From contig DFNX01000016.1 in NCBI GenBank assembly GCA_002376235.1, positions 558,001 to 622,000 on the forward strand: a DNA stretch of 64,000 nucleotides, in the 5' to 3' direction. Source of the DNA: Neorhizobium sp. UBA3556. Lineage in GTDB: Bacteria; Pseudomonadota; Alphaproteobacteria; Rhizobiales; Rhizobiaceae. Under the pieces are notes generated by a model, which was not told the DNA's origin, ran no database searches, and saw nothing but the letters and a program-made list of their open reading frames with translations. Every line of letters begins with the position of its first letter. Positions within the stretch are counted from its first letter, which is position 1. This document shows positions 1 to 7,659 of the stretch, piece by piece. A program made the position numbers and the translations under genes.

Positions 1-26
1 CCCGAGGATGACGGCAGAGAGCGCTT

Positions 27-1367
27 CTACCGCTCCCAGTCTTCCTTCTCGCGCTTCGGCCCGTTGCCGAGCCGGCGTTCCAGTTCGGTTGCCTGAGCTT
101 CCGACATGCGCACGTCCATCGTCACCGAACCGTCTTCATTATCCTTGCGGCCATCGACGATCGAGTTGCCGTAGATCCACGACACCAGCGCGAGCTTGTC
201 GGTCGGAATGGTGATCGAGGTTTCGGTCAGGACGCCGGAGAGCCGCTTGGCAATCTCGTCCATCAAGGGGTCGAGCCCCTCGCCGGTGATTGCCGACAGC
301 GCCATGATGTTGTCGCGGTCCCTGGCTCGGTCAAACAGCGCGTCATGGGTTTCCGGATCCAACCGGTCGATCTTGTTCCACACTTCGATGATTCGCTCGG
401 AGCTTTCCTTCTCGTCGATCCCGAGATCCGCGAGGATGCGCAAGACGTCATGCGATTGGGCGGCATTGTCCGGATCGGACATGTCGCGCACATGCAGGAT
501 CAGATCGGCTTCCAGCACCTCTTCCAGCGTCGCGCGGAAGGCGGCGACGAGATGGGTCGGAAGATCGGAAATGAAGCCGACCGTATCTGAAAGAATGACC
601 GTGCGGCCATGCGGCAGCTTCATCCGCCGCAGTGTCGGATCGAGCGTCGCAAACAGCATGTCTTCGGCCAGAACGCCCGCACCGGTGATGCGATTGAACA
701 GCGTCGACTTGCCGGCATTGGTATAGCCGACCAGCGCCACGATGGGATGCGGCACCTTGCGGCGCTTTGCACGGTGAAGCTGGCGGGTGCGCACGACCTG
801 TTCCAGTTCGCGCTCCAGCTTGACGATACGGTCCTGAAGCAGGCGGCGGTCGGCCTCGATTTGAGTTTCACCCGGACCGCCCATGAACCCGCCACCGCCG
901 CGCTGGCGCTCAAGGTGGGTCCAGGATCTGACCAGACGGCCCTTCTGGTAATTGAGATGCGCCAGATCGACCTGCAGCGTGCCTTCCTTGGTGGAGGCAC
1001 GGCGGCCGAAGATCTCGAGGATAAGGCCGGTGCGGTCGATGACCTTGGCATTCAGTTCTTTTTCGAGATTGCGCTGCTGCACAGGCGTCAGCGGATGATC
1101 GACGATCACGAGACCCGCATCCTTCTCGTCGAGAAGAGCCTTGATTTCCTCGATCTTGCCGGTGCCCATCAGCGTTGCCGGACGCGGCTGGCTGACCGTC
1201 ACGATCAACCCTTGCGCAATTTCGAGATCGATGGCGCGGGCAAGTCCTGTCGCCTCTTCGAGGCGTGCCTCGTTGGAGCGTTGCGGCGCGGCGATGATCG
1301 GGCTGTCGCCCTGCCCTGCCTTAGGCCGAGCCTGTTTAAGCACCGGCACAACGACAACGGCGCGCAT
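27..1367 (-). CDS. hflX: Ribosome-associated GTPase HflX
   Basis: HflX is a cytosolic GTPase of the Obg/HflX group that binds the 50S subunit and helps split stalled ribosomes. The 446-residue product shows the family layout: an N-terminal HflX domain (about 25-150), the glycine-rich GGGGFMGGPGE segment (157-167) with the following helix, then a G domain with P-loop GYTNAGKS (214-221), DTVG (261-264) and NKID (331-334). It lies 75 bp downstream of hfq, a pairing common in proteobacteria, and the two are probably co-transcribed. The ATG at 1367 is the only good start, but the same frame stays open back to the hfq stop, so a rarer upstream start cannot be excluded. TAG stop at 27-29. Confidence 0.97.
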   Translation of the reverse strand: MRAVVVVPVLKQARPKAGQGDSPIIAAPQRSNEARLEEATGLARAIDLEIAQGLIVTVSQPRPATLMGTGKIEEIKALLDEKDAGLVIVDHPLTPVQQRNLEKELNAKVIDRTGLILEIFGRRASTKEGTLQVDLAHLNYQKGRLVRSWTHLERQRGGGGFMGGPGETQIEADRRLLQDRIVKLERELEQVVRTRQLHRAKRRKVPHPIVALVGYTNAGKSTLFNRITGAGVLAEDMLFATLDPTLRRMKLPHGRTVILSDTVGFISDLPTHLVAAFRATLEEVLEADLILHVRDMSDPDNAAQSHDVLRILADLGIDEKESSERIIEVWNKIDRLDPETHDALFDRARDRDNIMALSAITGEGLDPLMDEIAKRLSGVLTETSITIPTDKLALVSWIYGNSIVDGRKDNEDGSVTMDVRMSEAQATELERRLGNGPKREKEDWER

Positions 1368-1442
1368 ATCGTCCCGGTGCTTTTCGGCTTCCGGGACGAG
1401 TGATTCGTTAGACGTATCTCGGATAGAAATCTGTCTTTGTCC

Positions 1443-1685
1443 TTAGGCTGCGTTTTCTTCAGTCTCGAACATCTGCATCGGCTGCCCCGGCATGATGGTG
1501 GAGATCGCGTGCTTATACACGAGTTGGGAGTGCCCGTCACGACGAAGAAGGACGCAGAAGTTGTCGAACGAAGTGACGACACCCGTGAGCTTTACCCCGT
1601 TGATGAGGAATATAGTCAGGGAAATCTTCTGCTTGCGAACGGTATTGAGAAATAAATCCTGCAGGTTCTGAGAACGTTCCGCCAT
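1443..1685 (-). CDS. hfq: RNA chaperone Hfq
   Basis: Hfq forms a hexameric Sm-like ring that matches small RNAs to target mRNAs. The product is 80 residues, the usual short alphaproteobacterial length. The Sm1 motif (residues about 20-52, with LINGVKLTGVVTSFDNF) and the Sm2 motif (YKHAISTIMPG, about 57-67) are both intact. The long C-terminal tail of enterobacterial Hfq is absent, as expected for this group. It is followed by hflX in the same reading frame after one TAA stop. The 300 bp upstream are non-coding and should carry its promoter. Confidence 0.98.
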   Translation of the reverse strand: MAERSQNLQDLFLNTVRKQKISLTIFLINGVKLTGVVTSFDNFCVLLRRDGHSQLVYKHAISTIMPGQPMQMFETEENAA

Positions 1686-1986
1686 GGCGCCGATTCTTTC
1701 TTTCTTGCCGGCAAAAGTGCCGGGATAATGATCTCACGTGATAAGAGATGATGGAGAAACGCCCCGTGTTTCCCTTCCCCCACAAGTCTGGTTACCAAAT
1801 CGGCGTCTTTTCCGCAATCTCGAAAAAGGCATCCCGAATGTTCGATGCGACACTACCTTGATGTAGCTGGACATCATATTCCATCGATTGAAACGATTGG
1901 AATGCGGATTTCGTAGGCTTGTATGAAGCCTTAGTCAAAGATACATGGCGCCGCACAGATGCGGCCCCGATAGCCGAGCGAAGACC
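1686..1986. other. Intergenic gap between ntrX and hfq
   Basis: About 300 bp with no credible gene on either strand. Near the ntrX end there is a short inverted repeat (GCCGCA at 1950-1955, TGCGGC at 1960-1965, 4-nt loop) that could cap the ntrX transcript, but no T-run follows it. From memory, some relatives carry a gene such as trkA or a D-amino-acid aminotransferase here; none is present. The hfq promoter presumably lies here, but I cannot point to a convincing -35/-10 pair. Confidence 0.5.
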
Positions 1987-3351
1987 TCAGACGCCGAGCG
2001 ACTTCAGCTTGCGGTGCAGAGCCGAGCGCTCCATGCCGACGAACTCTGCCGTGCGGGAAATATTACCGCCGAAACGGTTGATCTGGGCAATCAGATAGTC
2101 CCGCTCGAACATCTCTCGCGCCTCGCGCAACGGCAGCGTCATGATGTGGACATTGCCGCTCGATGAGACCTTCGGCAGCATGTCGCCGAGATCGGTCGGC
2201 AGCATGTCGGCGGAAATCGCCGTATCCGGCCCATCTGTGCGGGCAAGGATCATCAGCCGCTCGATATTGTTGCGCAGCTGGCGGATATTGCCCGGCCAGT
2301 CATGCGCCTGCAGCACCGCCATCGCATCATCGCCGATCTTGCGGGCACGGATACCCGCCTGTTCGGAAACCTGCCGCATGAACATGTCGACGAGGAACGG
2401 GATGTCCTCGCGCCGCTCCGCCAAGGCAGGAACCTTGACCGGTACGACGGCCAGACGGTGATACAGATCCTCGCGGAACGCGCCTTCGGAGATCAGGTTT
2501 TCCAGATTGTAGGCGGTGGACGAGATGATACGGACATCGACCTTAACGCGCTTGGAACCGCCGACACGCTCGAACTGCTGATCGACCAGCACGCGAAGAA
2601 TCTTGTTCTGGGTCTCGCGCGGCATCTCGCCGATCTCGTCGAGATAGAGAATGCCGCGATGGGCCTCTTCCAGCGCGCCGATCTTACGCGGCTGGCCGGG
2701 CGTACCCTCGGTGCCGAACAGAGCGATTTCCATCCGGTCAGGCGTGATCGTAGCGGCATTGAGCGCCACGAACGGACCCGTCGCGCGCGACGACTTGCGA
2801 TGGATCATCCGGGCAACGAGTTCCTTGCCCGATCCCGAAGGGCCAAGGATCATGATGCGGCTGTTGGTCGGCGCAACCTTCTCGATCGTCTGGCGCAGCT
2901 GGGAAACAGCAACCGAGGTTCCGACCAGCTCGGCCGCATCACCGGTGCGCTTCTTCAGCTCGGAGACCTCGCGCTTGAGCTTGGAATTTTCCAGCGCCCG
3001 CTCGGCGATCAGGATCAGGCGGTCGGCCTTGAACGGCTTTTCGATGAAATCGAACGCCCCGCGTTTGATGGCGGACACTGCCGTTTCGACATTGCCGTGG
3101 CCGGAGATCATCACCACCGGTAGGTCGGGATGACGGCTCTTGACCTCGTCCAGCAATGCCAGACCATCGAGCTTTGATCCCTGCATCCAGATATCGAGGA
3201 AGACCAGCCGCGGTACGCGGTCGGAAATCGCCGCAAGTGCGCTGTCGCTGTCATGCGCCATCCGTGTCTCGTGGCCCTCGTCGGAGAGAATGCCCGAAAC
3301 GATCTCGCGAATATCCGCCTCGTCATCAACGACCAGAATGTCAGACGCCAT
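1987..3351 (-). CDS. ntrX: Nitrogen-regulation response regulator NtrX
   Basis: NtrX is the response regulator paired with NtrY, controlling nitrogen, redox and envelope genes in alphaproteobacteria. Domains: receiver (1-115, phospho-acceptor Asp53), AAA+ domain (about 140-370, Walker A GPSGSGKE at 170-177, Walker B ILYLDEI about 234-240) and a C-terminal Fis-type helix-turn-helix. The sigma-54 contact loop GAFTGA is absent: the segment reads GTEGTPGQ (213-220), as known for alphaproteobacterial NtrX, so it probably does not activate sigma-54 directly. I chose ATG 3351 (454 aa) because AAGGAA lies 7 nt upstream; a TTG two codons earlier would be too close to it. It overlaps the ntrY stop. Confidence 0.96.
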   Translation of the reverse strand: MASDILVVDDEADIREIVSGILSDEGHETRMAHDSDSALAAISDRVPRLVFLDIWMQGSKLDGLALLDEVKSRHPDLPVVMISGHGNVETAVSAIKRGAFDFIEKPFKADRLILIAERALENSKLKREVSELKKRTGDAAELVGTSVAVSQLRQTIEKVAPTNSRIMILGPSGSGKELVARMIHRKSSRATGPFVALNAATITPDRMEIALFGTEGTPGQPRKIGALEEAHRGILYLDEIGEMPRETQNKILRVLVDQQFERVGGSKRVKVDVRIISSTAYNLENLISEGAFREDLYHRLAVVPVKVPALAERREDIPFLVDMFMRQVSEQAGIRARKIGDDAMAVLQAHDWPGNIRQLRNNIERLMILARTDGPDTAISADMLPTDLGDMLPKVSSSGNVHIMTLPLREAREMFERDYLIAQINRFGGNISRTAEFVGMERSALHRKLKSLGV

Positions 3352-5614
3352 AAGCAATTTCCTTGTCTTTATCCGTCATGGGCGTGGCAGCCGCATCGAC
3401 ATGCGGCAGAAGCACCCGGATCATGGCGCCCTTGCCATGATCGAAATCGGCAGGGGCATCATGCAGCTCAAGCTGCCCCCCATGTTCTTCAATGATTTTC
3501 TTGACGATGGCGAGGCCGAGCCCAGTGCCCTTTTCCCGCATCGTCATATAGGGTTCGAGAATCCGGTGACGATTTTCGCTCGGCAGGCCGATACCGTTGT
3601 CGATCACGTCCACCACGAAAAGATCACGTGCCTGGTCAAAGCTGGAGCGCACCATAACCTTGCGCCCATCACGCTCTTCGTCCACCGGCACTATTTCGAT
3701 CGATTCCACGGCATTCTTGACGAGATTGCCGAAAGCCTGACCAAGCATGCGCCCGTCAAACAGCCCGTTGAGCGGCGCGTCGCCGAGTTCACGGATGAAA
3801 TCGACATGACTCGTGCCCATTTCGCGCAGGAAGATCGAATCCTTCAGGATGGCCCTGAGATCGGTGATTTCCTTGGACGGCTTGGGCATGCGGGCAAAGG
3901 ATGAAAATTCGTCAACCATGCGGCCGATATCGCCGACCTGCCGAACGATCGTATCCGTGCACTGGTCAAACACGGCCCGGTCGCTTTCGTCGATCTGCTT
4001 GCCGTAACGTCGCTTCAGCCGCTCGGCCGACAGCTGGATCGGGGTCAGCGGATTTTTGATTTCATGGGCAATACGGCGTGCCACATCCGCCCAGGCGGTA
4101 GAACGCTGCGCGATGACAAGATCGGTAATATCATCGAGCGTAATAACGTAGCTGTCGCTCGTCGTGCGCTGCTCCTCGCGGGTCACCTGCACGGACAAAG
4201 TCCGCTCCTTACCACCACGCATCAGGTTAACCTCCTTGCGGAAGTCGCCGCGGGCGCGCGTAGTGGCTTCGGTCAGAACCTGGTCGACCTCGGGGACAAC
4301 GTCCTGCAAGGTCTTGCCGATAAGATCATCGGCGCTGATGCCAAGCATCTGCTCTGCCGAAGGGTTGACGATGCTGATCCGGCGATCATCCACACCAATC
4401 ACAGCCGCTGTCACGCCGGAAAGCACGGCCTCGATGAAGCGGCGGCGGTCATCGACCTCGTCTTTCGCTTCAAGAATCTCATCCTGCTGCGTGCGAATCT
4501 CGGAAATCATCTTGTTGAACGTACGCGACAGGCTGCCGACATCGCCATCGGCCGCGCGAACGGGAACGACGACATTGAGATTGCCGCTACCGACTGCATC
4601 GGCCGCGCTAATCAGGAGACGGATCGGCCGCACGATTCGGTCGGCAACCGCGATGGCAGCCCAGATGGCAGCCAGAAGAACGATCAGTGCGAAGCCGAGA
4701 TAGAGCACGGCAAAGGCGAATTGCAGCGATGAGCGACCTGCCTCCATCGCCTTGTATTCGGCCGTGTTCTCCTCCATCAGCCGCATCGCGTTCATGACCT
4801 TCGGGTCGACGGCGCGGATCGTATAGAGGAAGGTTCCGGATATCGCATCCGTCTTCATGACGGCACCGACAAGGTTGGTGATGCCGGGAGGAATGAGTGT
4901 CGGCTGACCACCCGCGGCGGACTTGAGCGCGTCGGCGGGAATGGCTGGCAGCGGCCGCTCGGTCTTGATATCGGCCTGCGCAATCGCCTGACCGTCTTCC
5001 TGCACCAGGAAAGCACCGAGCATGCCGCGCCCGCGCGCCTGCCGGGTCATCAGGTCGAGAAATCCGGTACGATCGAGATAGAACATGGCGCGGTTCCGCT
5101 CGAGGTCGTTCGACATCGAAACCGTCTGCCCCTGCAGATAGCTCGCATTCTCCATCATGTAGGCGCGCGCGATATCCTGAGATGACTGCACGATGGACTG
5201 AGTGCGCAGCGAAAACCAGCGATCGAGCCCGACATTCAATGTCAGGCTGGCAAAAATCGCCACGAGAACCGCAGGCGTGATCGCCACGATGGAAAACAGG
5301 GCAACGATGCGAACATGCAAGCGCGCAGCCGCCCTGCCCCGGTTCCGAGCCTTGAGCAACCGGGAAACTTCGCGGCCGATGAGATACATCAACCCCAGAA
5401 TGAACAGCGAATTGATCACGGCAGACGCGATGACCACGTTGCCGGTGGGTGCGATGGGGGTAAGGCCGAGAAGTACCAGCAGCGTCAGGATGGCGCAAAG
5501 CAGCGCCCCACCGGCAAGCAGAATACCCGGCAAGGCGAAGGACGCGCGGCGATCCTGGATGAAGGTCGCAGATTGAGCGTCGGCAAGGGGTGCCGTACCG
5601 CCGTCCACCATCAT
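3341..5614 (-). CDS. ntrY: Nitrogen-regulation sensor kinase NtrY
   Basis: NtrY is the membrane sensor histidine kinase for NtrX. The 757-residue protein has three N-terminal membrane segments (about 29-51, 59-80, 103-125), a periplasmic stretch (about 130-295), a fourth membrane segment (about 298-325), HAMP, a PAS domain (about 390-500), HisKA with AHEIKNPLTP (phospho-acceptor His517) and a C-terminal HATPase domain (DNGIGL and GTGLGL boxes). It overlaps ntrX by 11 bp, so the pair is translationally coupled. ATG 5614 is followed by another ATG; GGGAGGG lies just upstream and either could serve. Unlike the usual arrangement it does not directly follow ntrC, because a copper cassette intervenes. 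Confidence 0.96.
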   Translation of the reverse strand: MMVDGGTAPLADAQSATFIQDRRASFALPGILLAGGALLCAILTLLVLLGLTPIAPTGNVVIASAVINSLFILGLMYLIGREVSRLLKARNRGRAAARLHVRIVALFSIVAITPAVLVAIFASLTLNVGLDRWFSLRTQSIVQSSQDIARAYMMENASYLQGQTVSMSNDLERNRAMFYLDRTGFLDLMTRQARGRGMLGAFLVQEDGQAIAQADIKTERPLPAIPADALKSAAGGQPTLIPPGITNLVGAVMKTDAISGTFLYTIRAVDPKVMNAMRLMEENTAEYKAMEAGRSSLQFAFAVLYLGFALIVLLAAIWAAIAVADRIVRPIRLLISAADAVGSGNLNVVVPVRAADGDVGSLSRTFNKMISEIRTQQDEILEAKDEVDDRRRFIEAVLSGVTAAVIGVDDRRISIVNPSAEQMLGISADDLIGKTLQDVVPEVDQVLTEATTRARGDFRKEVNLMRGGKERTLSVQVTREEQRTTSDSYVITLDDITDLVIAQRSTAWADVARRIAHEIKNPLTPIQLSAERLKRRYGKQIDESDRAVFDQCTDTIVRQVGDIGRMVDEFSSFARMPKPSKEITDLRAILKDSIFLREMGTSHVDFIRELGDAPLNGLFDGRMLGQAFGNLVKNAVESIEIVPVDEERDGRKVMVRSSFDQARDLFVVDVIDNGIGLPSENRHRILEPYMTMREKGTGLGLAIVKKIIEEHGGQLELHDAPADFDHGKGAMIRVLLPHVDAAATPMTDKDKEIAYGV

Positions 5615-5978
5615 GTCCCTCCCGCTTTGGGGTCAACTGCCTTATCGCCTGACCACAATGTGGAAAGACGCTTTTGAAAATCGCCGAAATAGGATGTCCG
5701 TCGCTCTGACCGAAAAAACGCCGCCGGTTCAGCTAGGGCACCTGCGTGACCTCTAAGCAACGCATTGTGGCGAAAATGCAACGATCATCCCGAGCTGTCA
5801 AGCAGCCAGCAATCCCGGCGCATCACAATACACGGATGTCCACGGAATTAGACGTTTGCGAAGGTATTATGTGAGTATATTCCGAAAAAGGACTTTCACC
5901 GCGAAAAGCGGCAAACCGCCACATGAGCAATTTCATCGCACCGGTGACTTTAACTCCATCCTGTGGCATGGAGGTTTC
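5615..5978. other. Divergent intergenic region ntrY / copper cassette
   Basis: 364 bp between the divergent ntrY and DUF2946 genes. It should hold the promoters of ntrYX and of the copper cassette. The part around 5845-5885 is clearly more AT-rich than its surroundings, as expected for a promoter, but I could not identify a well-spaced -35/-10 pair or a recognisable CueR- or CopY-type operator by eye. An open frame continues from 5856 into the downstream gene but lacks a ribosome-binding site there. Confidence 0.4.
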
Positions 5979-6383
5979 ATGATAGCGATACGGCAAATCC
6001 TCTCCGACAGGATCCTGGCGACCGCGTTTGCGGTAGTCCTCGCCTATCTGTTGGCATTTCAGGGATTTACCGGAAATCTCGCAAATGCATCGACCGCAAT
6101 AGCCGCCCAGGATCCGCTCCACGTCTTGTGCGGCTCTGCCGGTATCGTCGAAGCAGATCCGGCAGGCGCCGACAACCCATCGAAGAGAGCCACAGATTGC
6201 CCCTGCGCAAGCCTGTGCCGCCTGGCTTCCTCCATTGCCCCCGTCATCCTCACGCCGGGCGTGTTGCTACTGCAATTTTCGGTGTTCACATCGGAACACA
6301 TCGATTTTCCACGCCTGGAGACACCTGCGCCAACTCGTCGAGGTATTCTGGCCGACGCCCGCGGACCGCCCGTCATTTCGTGA
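5979..6383 (+). CDS. DUF2946-like exported/membrane protein of a copper cassette
   Basis: A 134-residue protein with one hydrophobic N-terminal segment (about 12-33) that could be a signal peptide or anchor, then a cysteine-bearing stretch (LCGSAG, and further on CPCASLC), a pattern I associate with DUF2946 proteins found next to copper genes. Its biochemical role is unknown; binding copper through the cysteines is an inference. I chose ATG 5979 because GGAGG sits 4 nt upstream; an upstream ATG at 5856 in the same frame has no ribosome-binding site. It is the first gene of a plus-strand trio with PCuAC and Sco. The family assignment is from the overall pattern and is moderate. Confidence 0.65.
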   Translation: MIAIRQILSDRILATAFAVVLAYLLAFQGFTGNLANASTAIAAQDPLHVLCGSAGIVEADPAGADNPSKRATDCPCASLCRLASSIAPVILTPGVLLLQFSVFTSEHIDFPRLETPAPTRRGILADARGPPVIS

Positions 6384-6525
6384 AGGCAGGCCATGCGTCA
6401 TGTGCATTCGGTACTGAAGTCAGGGCAGTTATCGCCCTCCCCTTATATCGTCGGCCGTCACCGGATCATATTGCCCGAAATCCGGCAGACCAGAGCCAAC
6501 CAACAGGTTCCTTTCGGAGAAATCC

Positions 6526-7014
6526 ATGTTCAACAAGAAGATCGTCGCCTATACGCTGCTCGGCTCCATGCTCGCCTTCGGCTCCACCCAGGCCCATGAA
6601 TTCAAGCTTGGCCAACTCGAAATCGGCCACCCCTATTCCCGTGCCATGCTGCCCATGGCCAAGGTCGGCGGCGGCTACCTGAAAATCACCAATAGTGGAC
6701 CAGCCGATCGCCTCATCAGCATCACGTCCGAGCGGTCCGCGACGGTGGAAATCCATGAAATGAAGATGAACGGCGCAGTGATGGAAATGCGTGAACTGGA
6801 TGGCGGCCTCGCGATACCCGCCAATAGCACCGTCGAACTGAAGCCCGGCAGCTATCACCTGATGTTCATGAATGTGACGCAGCCTTTCAAGCAAGACGAA
6901 ATGATCAAGGCGACGCTTGTCTTTGAAAAAGCGGGGTCGGTAGACGTCGAATTTTCCGTAGGTCCGGTCGCTGGCGACAAAGGGCACGCGGCACATTCGG
7001 AGCACGGAAAATGA
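6526..7014 (+). CDS. Periplasmic copper chaperone PCuAC
   Basis: PCuAC (DUF461) proteins carry Cu(I) in the periplasm and deliver it to cytochrome oxidase, usually together with Sco. The 162-residue product has a signal peptide (about 1-24, ending AHE), a cupredoxin-like core and the copper ligands of the family: VEIHEMKMNG, VMEMREL and SYHLMFM, matching the His/Met HX(n)M...HXM signature. The C-terminus is His-rich (GHAAHSEHGK), which may add copper-binding capacity. Its stop overlaps the Sco start by 4 bp, so the two are coupled. The ribosome-binding site is TTTCGGAGAA. Confidence 0.93.
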   Translation: MFNKKIVAYTLLGSMLAFGSTQAHEFKLGQLEIGHPYSRAMLPMAKVGGGYLKITNSGPADRLISITSERSATVEIHEMKMNGAVMEMRELDGGLAIPANSTVELKPGSYHLMFMNVTQPFKQDEMIKATLVFEKAGSVDVEFSVGPVAGDKGHAAHSEHGK

Positions 7015-7598
7015 CGACCAAAAATCCGTTCATGCTGGTTGCCACGGCACTCTGCACGATCTTCTTTTGCGTCCTGGTCGGCATCCTGTTTTTCACCTTC
7101 AAGGACGAGCCGCGACACAGCCGGTTCAATGCTGCCTTCTCCCTGGTCAACGATCAGGGAGAAAAGGTTGACGAGACAATATTCAAGGGCAATCCGTCCT
7201 TGGTCTATTTCGGCTATACGCACTGCCCCGAAGTCTGCCCAACGACGCTTTTCGAAGTCGCTGGATACCTGAAAGCACTTGGAGAGGATGGCGCATCGAT
7301 CAAGAGCTACCTGTTCACGGTTGATCCGGAACGGGATACGCCCGAGATCTTGAAGAGCTACGTTACCGCCTTTTCAGACCGGATAACCGGCGTGACGGGC
7401 ACTGCAGAAGAGATGAGGCGGGTAGTCTACGGCTGGAAAGCTTTTGCGGAAAAGGTACCGAACAAGAGCGGCGGCTATTCGATGAGCCACACGATGGACC
7501 TTTTCCTGATCGGCGCTGATGGGCGCCTGAAGGGCCTCATTCCCTACGGTGCAGATCCTGACGAAGCCGTCAGAAAAATCCGCAGCACACTTCTGTAG
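7011..7598 (+). CDS. Sco1/SenC/PrrC-type copper chaperone
   Basis: Sco proteins are membrane-anchored thioredoxin-fold proteins that help assemble the CuA centre of cytochrome c oxidase. This 195-residue protein has one N-terminal membrane segment (about 6-29), the copper/thiol motif GYTHCPEVCPTT (CXXXC) and the distal ligand His in GGYSMSHTMDLF. Length and motifs are typical. It overlaps the PCuAC gene (ATGA) and ends just before a strong bidirectional terminator shared with the convergent ntrC. Whether it serves aa3-type or another oxidase cannot be read from this window. Confidence 0.94.
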   Translation: MTTKNPFMLVATALCTIFFCVLVGILFFTFKDEPRHSRFNAAFSLVNDQGEKVDETIFKGNPSLVYFGYTHCPEVCPTTLFEVAGYLKALGEDGASIKSYLFTVDPERDTPEILKSYVTAFSDRITGVTGTAEEMRRVVYGWKAFAEKVPNKSGGYSMSHTMDLFLIGADGRLKGLIPYGADPDEAVRKIRSTLL

Positions 7599-7623
7599 GT
7601 AACTGCGATAGGCTTTATGTCAG

Positions 7624-7654
7624 GACGCCGGACAAAATCCGGCGTCTTTTTTTT
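7624..7654. terminator. Intrinsic terminator between sco and ntrC
   Basis: A perfect 9-bp stem (GACGCCGGA / TCCGGCGTC) with a CAAAA loop, followed on the plus strand by eight T. It ends the copper cassette. In the minus direction the T-run is missing, but the hairpin sits right behind the ntrC stop and may also stabilise that transcript's end. Confidence 0.9.
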
Positions 7655-7659
7655 CCAAG

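Noticed and set aside
4608..5636. Alternative minus-strand frame overlapping the ntrY N-terminus
   Set aside because: Cys/Arg/His-rich shadow frame; NtrY membrane and sensor features are in the other frame.
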